Numbered from the stretch's first letter, positions 48,291 through 57,611 are shown. The stretch is DNA of 64,000 nt from DASRRB01 sp036732755 (GCA_036732755.1 DAINBU010000009.1:8099-72098), one strand, 5' to 3'. Made by a program: numbers and translations. Notes: generated by a model from the sequence alone, not told the origin.

Positions 48291-48615
48291 GACCTCTCCA
48301 CGAACCGTTCCTGAACTTCACTTCGGCGAGCCCCTCGAGACCGGGGCGCGCCTTGAGCCGCGCCGCGAGGTCGGCGCGCGCGAACGCCTGCCACTCGAAC
48401 GCGCGCGCCGCGGAGCGGCACTCGAGGACGAGCGTCCCGCACCGGAAGCTCGCGAAGCGGACGTCGCGCGCCGCCTGCTCGCCGAGCTCGGCGGCGAGCG
48501 CCTCCTGGATCTGGCGCACGTGCAGCGGCCCCGGTCCGGGGATCCGGATGCGCCGCAGGATGCTCGCGATCTTTTCCATTCCGCCCTTCGCCGCTGGCTG
48601 CGCGCGCTTCGTCAC
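48277..48615 (-). CDS. dciA: DciA-like DUF721 protein
   Basis: The 112-residue protein has the DUF721 pattern: IASILRRIRI near the start, AALAAELGEQAARD, then FASFRCGTLVLECRSAARAFEWQA and LEGLAEVKFRNGS at the end. DciA loads the replicative helicase in bacteria without DnaC. The GTG at 48615 overlaps the dnaN stop by four bases and is preferred; an internal ATG at 48579 is an alternative. The placement between dnaN and gyrB, where recF would normally be, is common for this family. Confidence 0.85.
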
Positions 48616-49709
48616 AGGCTCATCGGCATCACGACGTACGCGAAGCCGGGCGCGGGACGGAAGACGCAGGCCGCGGTCGAGTCGCGGAAGGAGAAGGGGA
48701 TCTTCTCGGGCAGGCGGAGCTTGGCGAAGTCGAGCAGGAACGCGGGGTTGAAGGCGATCTTCACCTCGGGCCCGACGTAGTCGACCGGCATCTCGCTGCG
48801 CGCGTCGCCGCGCCCCTCGTGGCGGCCGGCGATGACGAGGCTCCCCTCGGTGAAGGTGAGAGCGACCGCGGGCGCGTCGTCGCCCGCCATGACGGCCGCC
48901 TGCCGCACGCACTGGAAGAACTCGTCGCGCGCGAGCTGGACGACCGCCCCCGCGTCCTCGGCCGGCACCACGCCGCGGTAATCGGGGAACTCGGCGTCGC
49001 GCGACGTGGCGGAGAGGACGGTGTCGCCGCTGCGCAGGAGGACGCGCCGCTTGGTGATCGAGATGCCCGCGACCTCCGCCGTCGGGCCGAGCGCGCGCAG
49101 GAAGTGCGTGACGCCCTTGAGCGGGACGATCTCGTGGACCGTCGCGGTGGCGGCCGTCTCGAGCGTCGTCTCGGCCAGCGCCAGGCGGCGGCCGTCGGTG
49201 CTCACCATCCGCAGCTGCTTGCCTTCGAGCTCGGTCAGGATGCCGTCGATGGCGTAGCGCCCGAGCTCGCGGCTGGCGGCGAACTCGGTCCGCTCGGCCA
49301 GCTCGCGGAACTGCGGCGCCGGGAGGTCGATGAAGCCCGTCCCCTCGCCCACGGCCACTTCGGGGAAGTCGGCGGCGTTCTCCCCGCTCAGGCGGAACTG
49401 GCCGCGCCCCGAGCGCAACAGGATCACGTTGCCGTCGGTCGAGACGTCGATCGTCTCCCCTTGGGCCTCGCGCAGGATGCTGGCGAGCATCGCCGCCGGC
49501 GGGCAGATCGCGCCGGGCTCCTCGAGGACGATCGGGCGGTGGCGGCAGCGCAGTGCGACTTCGAGGTCGGTCGCCAGCAGCTCGAGGTCGGAGCCGTTCG
49601 ACTTGATCAGGATGTGCTGGAGGATCGGCCGGGTGCCACGTCCCGCGGTCACCCCTCCCAGGAGGCCGACGACCTCCAGGAACGCCTTTCGATCGCAGCG
49701 AAACTTCAT
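48612..49709 (-). CDS. dnaN: DNA polymerase III sliding clamp
   Basis: The 365-residue beta clamp keeps polymerase III on DNA. It has the normal three-domain length and family segments MKFRCDRKAFLEVVGLL, GRGQFRLSGENAADFPEV and LRMVSTDGRRLAL, ending VVMPMSL as clamps do. ATG at 49709 is chosen over the longer frame because the family starts with MKF. It is the second gene of the origin cluster, with an unusually long 526-base gap to dnaA. Confidence 0.95.
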   Translation of the reverse strand: MKFRCDRKAFLEVVGLLGGVTAGRGTRPILQHILIKSNGSDLELLATDLEVALRCRHRPIVLEEPGAICPPAAMLASILREAQGETIDVSTDGNVILLRSGRGQFRLSGENAADFPEVAVGEGTGFIDLPAPQFRELAERTEFAASRELGRYAIDGILTELEGKQLRMVSTDGRRLALAETTLETAATATVHEIVPLKGVTHFLRALGPTAEVAGISITKRRVLLRSGDTVLSATSRDAEFPDYRGVVPAEDAGAVVQLARDEFFQCVRQAAVMAGDDAPAVALTFTEGSLVIAGRHEGRGDARSEMPVDYVGPEVKIAFNPAFLLDFAKLRLPEKIPFSFRDSTAACVFRPAPGFAYVVMPMSL

Positions 49710-50235
49710 GTTGCTGTTCCCCCGATGACCGGCCCCGCACGCGGGAATCCGTCGTCCTGCGCAGTCGCTCGCAGCCCCGCCCGTGGCCATTCGCGCCGGC
49801 CCGCCGGCACTGCGCGCTCGAGCGCCTGCCCCTCTCGTGAGCCAGGTGATTCTAAGGAAGGATTAGAAGAAGAGAGGAGGGAGAAGGAGGGTCTCCCGGA
49901 TCGGGGAAGGAAGTCGGCGCGACGTCGGAACCTCCGTTCCGGGAACGGATTGGAGCGACGGTGCGGAAGCCCGGAAGCGGGGGAAACCCGTGCGCTTCCA
50001 ATCCCCGCGCGGCGCGATCTCGATGGCGTGGCGAGCGAGCGAGCGCGGGACGGTGGACCGGGGAGATCTTCTCCGGATCGCGGCAGCGACTTGTCCCGGA
50101 GTTCTCGACCCTCCTTGACCGCGGCCGCGCCGCGGCCGGTGCGAAACCGCCTGCCGAAAAGGAACCGGCGGCGCCTTCGAACCCGAAGGCGCCGCCGGTT
50201 TCGAACGAGCCATGGAGAGAGAACGGGAGCGCGCG
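49710..50235. other. Long dnaA-dnaN intergenic region
   Basis: 526 bases without a convincing gene; the frames running through it lack family signatures. It holds the dnaA terminator near 50163-50200. A purine-rich tract at 49855-49895 and a TAGAAT hexamer on the minus strand (49854-49849) may belong to a dnaN promoter. No DnaA box of the TTATCCACA type was found by reading both strands. Confidence 0.5.
50163..50200 (-). terminator. Rho-independent-like terminator after dnaA
   Basis: A perfect 17-bp stem (AACCGGCGGCGCCTTCG with its complement) and a 4-base loop. On the dnaA strand it is followed by TCCTTTTCGG, giving a short T-tract. It lies 36 bases after the dnaA stop. Confidence 0.8.
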
Positions 50236-51651
50236 TCAGCGCTCGAGCAGCTGCCGCAGCCGCGCGAGGTGGTCGCGCACGCGGCTGTCGACGGCGACCG
50301 ATTCCTCGACCTTGCGGATGCCGTGCAGGATCGTCGTGTGGTCGCGCCCGCCCAGGAGGGCGCCGATCTCGCTGAGCGAGAGCTCGGTGCGCTCGCGCAG
50401 CAGGTACATGCCGCACTGCCGCGCGAAGGAGAGCGCCTGCGGCCGGCGCGGCGAGCAGAGGTCGGCGACCGTGACCTCGAAGCGCTGGCAGACCGCCTTC
50501 AGGATGCGGTCGGGCGACGAGGCGGGCCGCTGCAGCAGCGTGTCGTCCTGCAGCGAGAGCCGCGCCGAGCGCAGCGTGAGCGGCGTCCCGGTGAGCCGGC
50601 TGCCGGCGACGACGCCCGTGAGCGCGCCCTCGAGCTCGCGCACCGTCGACGCGGGCAGGTCGGCGAGGAAGGTCACGACGTCGTCGGGCAGCGCCTCGCC
50701 GCGCGCCTTCGACTTCGAGAGCACGAGCTCGCGCCGCGTGTCGACGTCGGGCATCCGCAGGTTGACGCGGAACGCGCCGGAGATGCGCGCGAGCAGGCCG
50801 GGGTCGAGGTTCAGGTTGTCGCCCGGCGCGCCGTTGGCCGCGAAGACGACACGCGTGCCACGGTCGTGCCACGCGTTCAGCGTGTTCAGCAGCTCCTGCT
50901 GCGTGCCGAGCTTGCCGGCGAGCAGGTGGAGGTCGTCGAAGCAGACGAAGTCGAGGCGGCGCCACTTGTCGCGGAACTGGTTCGACGCCGCGCCCTTCCC
51001 CGCCTCGCCCGTCCCCATCACCTGCATGAAGTCGTGGACGAAGTTCTCGGCGCGGACGTAGGCCACCGAACGCTGCGGCCGCTGCGCCATGGCGGCGCGG
51101 GCGATCGCCTGGAGCAGGTGGGTCTTGCCGAGCCCCGTCCCGCCGACCACGAGCAGGAGCTCGAAGTCGCAGGCGGCCGACTGGGCCAGGCAATGGCCGG
51201 CGGCGGCGGCGAGCTGGTTGCAGCCCCCCACCACGAACGACCCGAAGTCGAATCCCTCGGTGAGGGGCAGGTCGGCCCCGACCCTGGGGGCGGCCGCCGG
51301 TGGCGGGGTCGCCCGTGCTGTCGGCGCCGCGACCCCCTCTCCCGGGCCCGCCGCCAGGCGGGCCGGCCGGCGCGGCGCGGTCGCCTCCGCCGGTTCACGT
51401 GGGACGACATCGAGATGGATCGGGCGGGGGGAGCCGAGCACCTCGGCGACCGCCCTCTCCATGTGCTCCCGGTAGTAGGTCACGATCCAGTCCCGGTGGA
51501 ACCGGCTCGGTACGGAGAAGACGACCTTGGTGTCGGTCACCGCGTCGAGAGCCAGATTGCGGAACCAGGTCGCGAACTGCTGTGGAGTCGTCTGCCTTTC
51601 GATCTTTTCCCGAATTTCGGGCCAAAAGCTGACCGCATTTGCGGACGCCAT
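50236..51651 (-). CDS. dnaA: Chromosomal replication initiator DnaA
   Basis: The 471-residue initiator has domain I (WPEIREKIERQTTPQQFATWFRNL), a Pro/Ala-rich linker (85-125), the AAA+ domain and the DNA-binding domain IV. Walker A is GGTGLGKT (170-177), Walker B ends in DD at 239-240 (LDFVCFDDLHLL), and the domain IV signature is GGRDHTTILHGIRKVEE. The family's Ile/Gln after the Walker B acids is Leu-His here. DnaA melts the origin. Order dnaA-dnaN-dciA-gyrB follows on the same strand. A promoter with TTGACG/TAAATT lies upstream. Confidence 0.95.
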   Translation of the reverse strand: MASANAVSFWPEIREKIERQTTPQQFATWFRNLALDAVTDTKVVFSVPSRFHRDWIVTYYREHMERAVAEVLGSPRPIHLDVVPREPAEATAPRRPARLAAGPGEGVAAPTARATPPPAAAPRVGADLPLTEGFDFGSFVVGGCNQLAAAAGHCLAQSAACDFELLLVVGGTGLGKTHLLQAIARAAMAQRPQRSVAYVRAENFVHDFMQVMGTGEAGKGAASNQFRDKWRRLDFVCFDDLHLLAGKLGTQQELLNTLNAWHDRGTRVVFAANGAPGDNLNLDPGLLARISGAFRVNLRMPDVDTRRELVLSKSKARGEALPDDVVTFLADLPASTVRELEGALTGVVAGSRLTGTPLTLRSARLSLQDDTLLQRPASSPDRILKAVCQRFEVTVADLCSPRRPQALSFARQCGMYLLRERTELSLSEIGALLGGRDHTTILHGIRKVEESVAVDSRVRDHLARLRQLLER

Positions 51652-51982
51652 CGGACGGATCCCCTCCCTGCACCGGGGCGCCCACCCCGGGTTCCTCAGA
51701 ATCGGTCCACCAGACGCTCACTGCCCTTCCCGAGCGAGTCGGACTGACGGTCCGGTCGCGTCTTCCGGTCCGAGTCTCGGAAGACCTCGTGCCGCGTGCT
51801 GCCGACTCGGGATTGCGGGTCGCGAGTCCAGCAGCTCTGCACGAACGAGGCACAAAATTTACGAGGCGCTTCTCCGCAGCGTCAACGATCCGTTCTCGCC
51901 GCGCGTTCGCGCCGCGTTCGAGGAGATCGCTTGAAGTGGCGCAGCGACGCGAGTTGCCGCGATTCTGAGACGAAAAAAATAG
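51652..51982. other. Region upstream of dnaA, possible origin side
   Basis: 331 bases between the cysteine desulfurase stop and dnaA. It contains a candidate dnaA promoter (51856-51885), an AAAAAAA tract at about 51973-51979 that may end the desulfurase transcript, and no gene. No TTATCCACA-type DnaA boxes were seen, so an oriC here is not supported by this reading. Confidence 0.45.
51856..51885 (-). promoter_or_regulatory. Candidate dnaA promoter
   Basis: On the minus strand TTGACG (51885-51880) and TAAATT (51861-51856) are 18 bases apart. The -35 matches five of six consensus positions and the -10 four. Transcription would give a dnaA leader of about 200 bases. Confidence 0.5.
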
Positions 51983-53161
51983 TCAGGCGTGTGCGACGCT
52001 CGAGGCTGCACGGCGCAACCGCGCGAGCAGCGAATCGAGGTCGGCGCGCGTCGTCGTGCGTCCCATCGACACGCGCACGGCTCCGCGCGGCGCGTCGGCC
52101 CCGATCGCGAGCAGGACGTGCGACGGGACGGCCGCGCGCGACGCGCAGGCGGCGCCGTGCGAGACGGCGACGCCGACCCGGTCGAGTGCCGCGGCGAGCC
52201 AGTCGCCGCGCACTCCCGGCAGCGCGAAGTTCACGAGCCCCGGGACGACGGATCCCTCTGGCGAATAGATGGTTACGGCGGGCCACATGCTCCGAAGCTG
52301 GGTCCGGAATTCTGCGGCGAGGGCGGCGAGCCGCTCGGCGAGCGCCGGCTGCTCGGCGACCGCGGCGGTGGCGGCGGCCGCGGCCGCGGTGCAGGCGGCG
52401 ACGTCCTCGGTCCCGCCGCGCAGCCCCGATTCCTGTCGGCCGCCTGACAGCGGCGAGCGCAGCGCGACGCCGTCCCGCTTGAGGACGATCCCGACGCCGC
52501 GCGGCCCGCCGAACTTGTGCGCCGACGCGGTGAGCAGGTCGACGCCGAGCTCGTCGAAGCGGACCGTCGTTTTCCCGATGGCCTGGCTCGCGTCGGAATG
52601 TAGGACGACGTTGCGCGGACGAAGCCGGCGCGCGATCTCGGCGACCGGCTCGACCGTCCTGATCTCGTTGTTGGCGAGCTGCACCGAGATGAGGCCGGTC
52701 GCCGGCTTCACGGCGCGCTCGAGCGCAGCCGGGTCGATGCGTCCCTCGCGGTCGACCGCGAGCAGCTCGAGCTCGATTTCTCCGTCGCGGGCAAGCGCTT
52801 CGAGCGGCTCGAGGACGGACGGGTGCTCGATCGCGGTCGTCACCACGTGGCGGCGGTCGCGCGGCAGGGCGCGGGCGGCGCCGACCAGCGCCAGCAAGTT
52901 CGCCTCGCTGCCGTTGCCGGTGAAGATGACGTCATCGCGCCCCGCCCCGAGCGCCGCCGCCACCGCGCGGCGCGCGGCCGTCAGCGCCTGGCGCGCGGCG
53001 CGCCCCGGCGCGTGCAGGCTCGAGGCGTTCCCGAACTTCGGGTCGAGGTGGGCGACCAGGACGGCGCGCGCCTCGTCGCGCAGCGGCGCGCTCGCGGCCC
53101 AGTCGAAGTAGAGCGGCTCGCCGGCGCCGTCCTCGGTGCCGACCACGACTTCGCCCCTCAC
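51983..53161 (-). CDS. IscS/NifS-like cysteine desulfurase
   Basis: A 392-residue PLP enzyme that takes sulfur from cysteine. The N-terminal YFDWAASAPL, the Schiff-base lysine at 216 in TASAHKFGGPRG and Cys339 in HGAACASRAAVPSHVL are intact; the Cys-loop spacing matches the IscS class. GTG start at 53161 overlaps the stop of the bshA gene as GTGA, so it is coupled to bacillithiol synthesis. That suggests a supply or use of bacillithiol persulfide. Which Fe-S scaffold it serves is not visible. Confidence 0.93.
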   Translation of the reverse strand: MRGEVVVGTEDGAGEPLYFDWAASAPLRDEARAVLVAHLDPKFGNASSLHAPGRAARQALTAARRAVAAALGAGRDDVIFTGNGSEANLLALVGAARALPRDRRHVVTTAIEHPSVLEPLEALARDGEIELELLAVDREGRIDPAALERAVKPATGLISVQLANNEIRTVEPVAEIARRLRPRNVVLHSDASQAIGKTTVRFDELGVDLLTASAHKFGGPRGVGIVLKRDGVALRSPLSGGRQESGLRGGTEDVAACTAAAAAATAAVAEQPALAERLAALAAEFRTQLRSMWPAVTIYSPEGSVVPGLVNFALPGVRGDWLAAALDRVGVAVSHGAACASRAAVPSHVLLAIGADAPRGAVRVSMGRTTTRADLDSLLARLRRAASSVAHA

Positions 53162-54339
53162 GCGCCGGCGAGGCGCCGGCTCGTCTCGACCGCCGAGCCG
53201 ATCGCGTCGTGGTAGAGGCGCTCGTGGACCGCGAGGATCTTCTGGAGCGCGAAGTCGTCCTCGGCGCGCCGCCGCCCGCGCGCCCCGAACTCGCGCCGCA
53301 TCGTGTCGTTCGCGAGCAGCGTCTTGAGGCGCGCCCCGAGCGCCGGCACGTCGCCGAAGCGCACCAGGAAGCCGGTCCGGCCGTCCTCGACGACCTCCTT
53401 CATGCCGCCCGAGTCGTATCCGACCACCGGGACGCCGCACGCCAGCGCCTCGAGCGCGGCGAGTCCGAAGCTCTCCATCTCGCTGCTCACGACCAGCGCG
53501 TCGGCGAACGGGAGGATGTCGCACACGTCGTCGACGAGGCCGAGGAACTGCACGCGCTCGCCGAGCTCGAGCTCGGTCGCGAGCTTCTCCGCTTCGGCGC
53601 GGTCGGGTCCGTCGCCCACCACGACGAGCTGGCCCTTCCCGCTGCCGCACGCGTCGGCGAAGGCGCGCACCGTGTCGGCCACGCGCTTGACCGGGCGGAG
53701 GTTGGAGACGTGCATGACGACCGGCGACTCGTCGCACACGCACACCATCGGCGACTTGCGCCCCTCGCGCGGCCGGAAGCGCGAGGTGTCGACGAAGTTG
53801 GGGACGACGTGGATGTCCTTCGTCGCGCCGAAGACGCGGAGCGTCTCGCGCTTCAACCAATCGGAGACGGCGATGACGCGGTCACTCTGCTCGATGCCGA
53901 AGCGTGTGACGTCGCGGTAGGCGTTGCCGCTGCCGACCAGCGTGATGTCGGTGCCGTGCAGCGTCGTCACGATGCCGAAGCGGCGGCCGGGCAGGAGCTG
54001 GCGCGCGAGGTAGGCCGAGATCGAGTGCGGGATCGCGTAGTGGACGTGCAGCACGTCGAGCTTTCGGTCCTCGATCACCTCGATCATCTTCGAGGCGAGC
54101 GCGAGGTCGTAGGGCGGGTACTTGAAGAGCGGATACTCGCTCACCGCGACGATGTGGGCGTAGATGCGCGGGTGGTAGCGGTTGAGGCGCGGCGGCTTGG
54201 AATAGGCGAGGAAGTGGACCTCGTGGCCGCGCTCCGCGAGCGCGACGCCGAGCTCGGTCGCGAGCACGCCGCTGCCGCCGTGGGTCGGATAACAGGCGAT
54301 GCCGATGCGGAGCGGCCGTTCCGTGATGCCGGCGTTCAT
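53158..54339 (-). CDS. bshA: N-acetyl-alpha-D-glucosaminyl L-malate synthase
   Basis: GT4-family glycosyltransferase that joins UDP-GlcNAc and L-malate, the first step of bacillithiol synthesis. IGIACYPTHGGSGVLATELG, LHVHYAIPHSISAYLA and the C-terminal EMESFGLAALEALACGVPVV with its conserved Glu are diagnostic of BshA. The 393-residue length is normal. It overlaps the desulfurase gene by four bases and starts 10 bases after the bshB1 stop, in the order bshC-bshB1-bshA-desulfurase. Confidence 0.94.
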   Translation of the reverse strand: MNAGITERPLRIGIACYPTHGGSGVLATELGVALAERGHEVHFLAYSKPPRLNRYHPRIYAHIVAVSEYPLFKYPPYDLALASKMIEVIEDRKLDVLHVHYAIPHSISAYLARQLLPGRRFGIVTTLHGTDITLVGSGNAYRDVTRFGIEQSDRVIAVSDWLKRETLRVFGATKDIHVVPNFVDTSRFRPREGRKSPMVCVCDESPVVMHVSNLRPVKRVADTVRAFADACGSGKGQLVVVGDGPDRAEAEKLATELELGERVQFLGLVDDVCDILPFADALVVSSEMESFGLAALEALACGVPVVGYDSGGMKEVVEDGRTGFLVRFGDVPALGARLKTLLANDTMRREFGARGRRRAEDDFALQKILAVHERLYHDAIGSAVETSRRLAGA

Positions 54340-54349
54340 GGTCGATCGA

Positions 54350-55123
54350 TCATCCCGACTCGGGGAGCAAGCAGAAGGGGTCGGTGATCTTGGGGGTGCC
54401 GACCACGAAGAAGGGCTCGGCGAAGCGCACCCCGGCCAGGACGCCGAAATGGCGGTCGCGCGCGGCGCGCCGCTCGAGGAAGTCGGGGGTGGAGAGCGCG
54501 GTCTGCGGCTCGTTGCGCTTGGGATCGTGCAGCTGCGAACGGTAGCAGCGGATCGCGGCGAGCTTCTGGTCGTGCACGGCGGAGACGTCGACGACGACGT
54601 TCGGCGGGTGCTGCTCGTGCTCGAAATACTGGAGCAGGAGGTCGGGGCGGTGGCGCGGCTGCGCGGCGCCCGGAGCCTGCCACTTCACGAGCCCGGCCAG
54701 GTAGCGCGCCTGCTTCACGACCTCCCCCACCACGACGTGGTCGGGGTGGGCGTCGCTCGGGAAGTTGGCGAGCACGAGCTTCGGCCGGTGCCGGCGCAGC
54801 ACCTCGACCACCTTCTCGACGGCGACTTCACGGACGAGCCGCGCGGCGCCGTCGGCGGCCGCCGATGCCGCCATCGAGAACGGGAGCCGGCCGTCGGGGA
54901 GCTCGAGGTTCTCGCGCGCGGTCGCGCCGAGGACGCGGGCCGCCTCGGCCGCCTCGGCCGCGCGCTCCTGCGGAGTGCCGCGCGTGCCGGTCTCTCCGCG
55001 CGTGAAGTCGACGACGACGACCTTGCGGCCCTGCGACGCGAGCAGCGCGACGGTGCCGCCGCAGCCGATCTCGACATCGTCGGGGTGCGCCCCGAACGCG
55101 ACCACGTCAGCCATTCGCCGCAT
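54350..55123 (-). CDS. bshB1: GlcNAc-malate deacetylase
   Basis: LmbE-family zinc deacetylase that converts GlcNAc-Mal to GlcN-Mal in bacillithiol synthesis. The zinc motif AHPDDVEIG, then GETGTRGTPQERAAEA, and ANFPSDAHPDHVVVGEVV match BshB1. Start is ATG at 55123 or 55114; the gene overlaps the end of bshC by up to 17 bases. Placement between bshC and bshA leaves little doubt about its role. Confidence 0.94.
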   Translation of the reverse strand: MRRMADVVAFGAHPDDVEIGCGGTVALLASQGRKVVVVDFTRGETGTRGTPQERAAEAAEAARVLGATARENLELPDGRLPFSMAASAAADGAARLVREVAVEKVVEVLRRHRPKLVLANFPSDAHPDHVVVGEVVKQARYLAGLVKWQAPGAAQPRHRPDLLLQYFEHEQHPPNVVVDVSAVHDQKLAAIRCYRSQLHDPKRNEPQTALSTPDFLERRAARDRHFGVLAGVRFAEPFFVVGTPKITDPFCLLPESG

Positions 55124-56654
55124 CCTCCGCGAAGACGAGCGCCGGCGGTACGGCCGCCGCGCCGTCCGGTTCCGAACGTAGGCGCTGCAACGCCTCGATC
55201 AGCGCCGGGCCGTGCTCGGCGAAGAACGGCAGGGCATTGAGGACGCGGTCCTGCGGCTTGCCCCCGGGGTGCACGCAGTGGTCGAGGAGGCTCCAGCGCG
55301 CGCGCGCGTGCTCGTCGCCGTCGGAGAGCGCGGCCCGCACCCGTTCGAGGAGCCCGTCGATGCCGCCGAGGAGCTGCGCCCCCCGCCGGGCCGCCGCGCT
55401 GCCGAGCGCCGGCGACGCGCGTCCCAACTCTTCCACATATAGGGCGGCCGCGTCCCGGAGGGCGCGACCGCGCGCGAGCCACGGCGACGCTTCGACGTCG
55501 CTCGCCGGTCCGACGGTACGCGCTGCCATCTTCACGAGAAGCTCCGCCGGGGCGACGCCGAGCTTGCGCAGTGCACGAAGTGCACCCTTGGGGAGCACCA
55601 CCGCCGCCGGCCGCGCGACGATCGCCGGGAACGGCAGTTCGAACCAGGCGTGGAGCGGCGCGAGCTGCTCGTAGTAGTTCGCCTCGGTCGGCCCCGCGAC
55701 GTAGGCGAGCGCCGGCAGGCACGCCGCCTGGAGGATCGGGCGCAGGGCGACGTTGGCGGAGAGGCGGCGCGGGCCGTTGGGATCGAGGGCGAGCAGCTCG
55801 GCGCGCGTCGCCGCGGCGCTCCCGACGAAGAGCTTCCCGTCGCGGCGGCGCACGTGGGTGCGCGCGCCCGGCTCGAGGACGAAGAGCGGCGGGTCGCTCT
55901 CGACCGGGAGCGGGGCCTCGACGCCGCGCTTCGCGAGCGCGTCGGCGCCGGCGCGCAGCGCCTTCTCGAGCGCGGCGCCGGCGTCGTCGCGCAGCGCGCG
56001 CTCGAACAGCGGGTTCGCCGCTTCACCGAGGAGCTCGGGTGAGAACGGGACGAGCCCGTGCGGCCCGAGCAGTTGCAGCAGCACGCGCGCGAACCAGAGC
56101 GAGAGCGAGTCGCCGGCGCGCGGCAGGAACGGTTCGGGCGAAAGCGCGTCGGGCGCGATGCCCGCGACGTCGAAGAGCTCGCGGACGAAGCGCGCGCCGT
56201 CGGCGGGCACGGCGACCGTGCTCGCCGCGCCGCGCGCGCCGCCGAGCTCGAGGCGCAGCTTCTGGACCTCGCCGTTCTTGTTGAGGACGAAGGTGTGGTG
56301 GATCTCGTCGAGGTCGTGGTCGTCGCCCGCGATCCAGAAGATCGGGACGACCGGCTTCCCGCTCGCCGCCTCGACCTCGCCCGCGAGCGACACGGCGCGG
56401 CTCGCCTTGAGCAGCGCGAGCAGCGGCCCGCCGAGCACGCCCGCCTGCTGCCCGCTCACGATCGCGAAAGCGCCGGCGCGCAGGCGGTCGAAGTTGCGGC
56501 GGACCGGCGCCGGCGGATCGAGGCGGTCGAGCCAGGCGGCCCAGCGGGCGAGGACGGCGGGGGCGATCGCGCGGGCCGTCGCCGGGAGTGTCGACGCGAT
56601 CCGGGATGCCGTCGATCCGGCGGTCGCTGCGGAGGGAAGGATCGAGAGCGCCAT
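55107..56654 (-). CDS. bshC: Bacillithiol synthase (cysteine-adding)
   Basis: The 515-residue protein adds cysteine to GlcN-malate. Family signatures are VSGQQAGVLGGPLLALLKASRAV, PIFWIAGDDHDLDEI and, later, AYVAGPTEANYYEQLAPLH. The ATG at 56654 begins 8 bases after the pyrF stop, so pyrF, bshC, bshB1, bshA and the desulfurase could form one operon. The longer open frame upstream is a pyrF shadow. A C-terminal coiled-coil-like region (LLERVRAALSDGDEHARARW) is consistent with BshC. Confidence 0.94.
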   Translation of the reverse strand: MALSILPSAATAGSTASRIASTLPATARAIAPAVLARWAAWLDRLDPPAPVRRNFDRLRAGAFAIVSGQQAGVLGGPLLALLKASRAVSLAGEVEAASGKPVVPIFWIAGDDHDLDEIHHTFVLNKNGEVQKLRLELGGARGAASTVAVPADGARFVRELFDVAGIAPDALSPEPFLPRAGDSLSLWFARVLLQLLGPHGLVPFSPELLGEAANPLFERALRDDAGAALEKALRAGADALAKRGVEAPLPVESDPPLFVLEPGARTHVRRRDGKLFVGSAAATRAELLALDPNGPRRLSANVALRPILQAACLPALAYVAGPTEANYYEQLAPLHAWFELPFPAIVARPAAVVLPKGALRALRKLGVAPAELLVKMAARTVGPASDVEASPWLARGRALRDAAALYVEELGRASPALGSAAARRGAQLLGGIDGLLERVRAALSDGDEHARARWSLLDHCVHPGGKPQDRVLNALPFFAEHGPALIEALQRLRSEPDGAAAVPPALVFAEDAANG

Positions 56655-56662
56655 GCCGGACT

Positions 56663-57559
56663 TCAGCGCTTCCGCGCCGCGAGCGCGTCGGCGATCGCCT
56701 TCGTGGTCGTGACGGCGGCGGCGCGCGCGAGGTCGGCGTAGCGCTTGGCGCCGTCGGGGGCGTCCTTCCAGGCGAAGAGGATGGCGCGCGAGCTGTTCAC
56801 GACGGCGCCGCTGCCGCGGGCGTCGAAGGTGCTCGCGACGTCGGCGGCGGTGCCGCCCTGCGCGCCGTAACCGGGGACGAGGAAGAACGTCTTTGCGAGC
56901 GCGGCACGCAGCTGCGCACCCTCGTCGGGATGGGTCGCGCCGACGACGGCGCCGCAGTCGGTGAAACCCGCGGCGCCGAGCGCGGCGCTCCCCCACTCTT
57001 CGAGCTTGCGGCCCACTCGGAGGAAGAGCGGTTCGGCGGACGGGCCGTCGCTGCGGCCCACGTCCTGGAATTCCTTCGCGCTCGCGTTGCTCGTGCGGAC
57101 CAGGACGAAGACGCCGCGCCCCTTCGCGCGCCCCACTTTCAGGAACGGCTCGATGCCGTCGCTCCCGAGATAGGGATTCACGGTGACCGCGTCGGCGGCG
57201 GAGCCGTCGTCCGGGCCGAGGTGGGCGCGCGCGTAGGCGGCCGATGTCGAGCCGATGTCGCCGCGCTTCACGTCGCCGATCACGTAGAGGCCGCGCCGAT
57301 GCGCCTCGCGGATCACCTCGAAGTAGAGCGCGTAGCCGTCGGGGCCGAGCTCCTCGAAGAAGGCGATCTGCGGCTTGACGCACGGGACGACGCCGGCGAT
57401 CGCGTCGAGGACGCCGAGCAGGAACTCGCGCGTGTGCTTCACCCGGCCGAGCCCGCGCGCGTCGGGCGGGAGCATCTCGTGGTGCGGATCGAGGCCGACG
57501 CAGACGGCCGACTTCGTGGCGCGGCAGGCGTCGGCGAGGCGGTCGAAGCAATGGGACAT
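56663..57559 (-). CDS. pyrF: Orotidine-5'-phosphate decarboxylase
   Basis: The 298-residue enzyme makes UMP from OMP. It belongs to the long PyrF class: KSAVCVGLDPHHEMLP, VKPQIAFFEELG and the catalytic GDVKRGDIGSTSAAYA are present, along with FLVPGYGAQGG for the phosphate. The ATG at 57559 opens the conserved MSHCFDRLADA region; the upstream frame is a shadow of hemW. It precedes bshC by 8 bases. Confidence 0.94.
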   Translation of the reverse strand: MSHCFDRLADACRATKSAVCVGLDPHHEMLPPDARGLGRVKHTREFLLGVLDAIAGVVPCVKPQIAFFEELGPDGYALYFEVIREAHRRGLYVIGDVKRGDIGSTSAAYARAHLGPDDGSAADAVTVNPYLGSDGIEPFLKVGRAKGRGVFVLVRTSNASAKEFQDVGRSDGPSAEPLFLRVGRKLEEWGSAALGAAGFTDCGAVVGATHPDEGAQLRAALAKTFFLVPGYGAQGGTAADVASTFDARGSGAVVNSSRAILFAWKDAPDGAKRYADLARAAAVTTTKAIADALAARKR

Positions 57560-57611
57560 TCGCAGGATCGTAGGCGGCGCGCGCGTGCGGCGCGAGTCGA
57601 GGCGACGCGGC

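Noticed and set aside
49855..49900. AG-rich tract after dnaA as a DNA unwinding element
   Set aside because: It is purine-rich, not AT-rich, and has no neighbouring DnaA boxes.
50236..51651. Changed DNA-binding residues in DnaA domain IV (SFARQ in place of ARPRQ)
   Set aside because: Bacillus subtilis DnaA has a similar Phe at this place (AFPRQ) and still binds the standard box, so this is not evidence of altered specificity.
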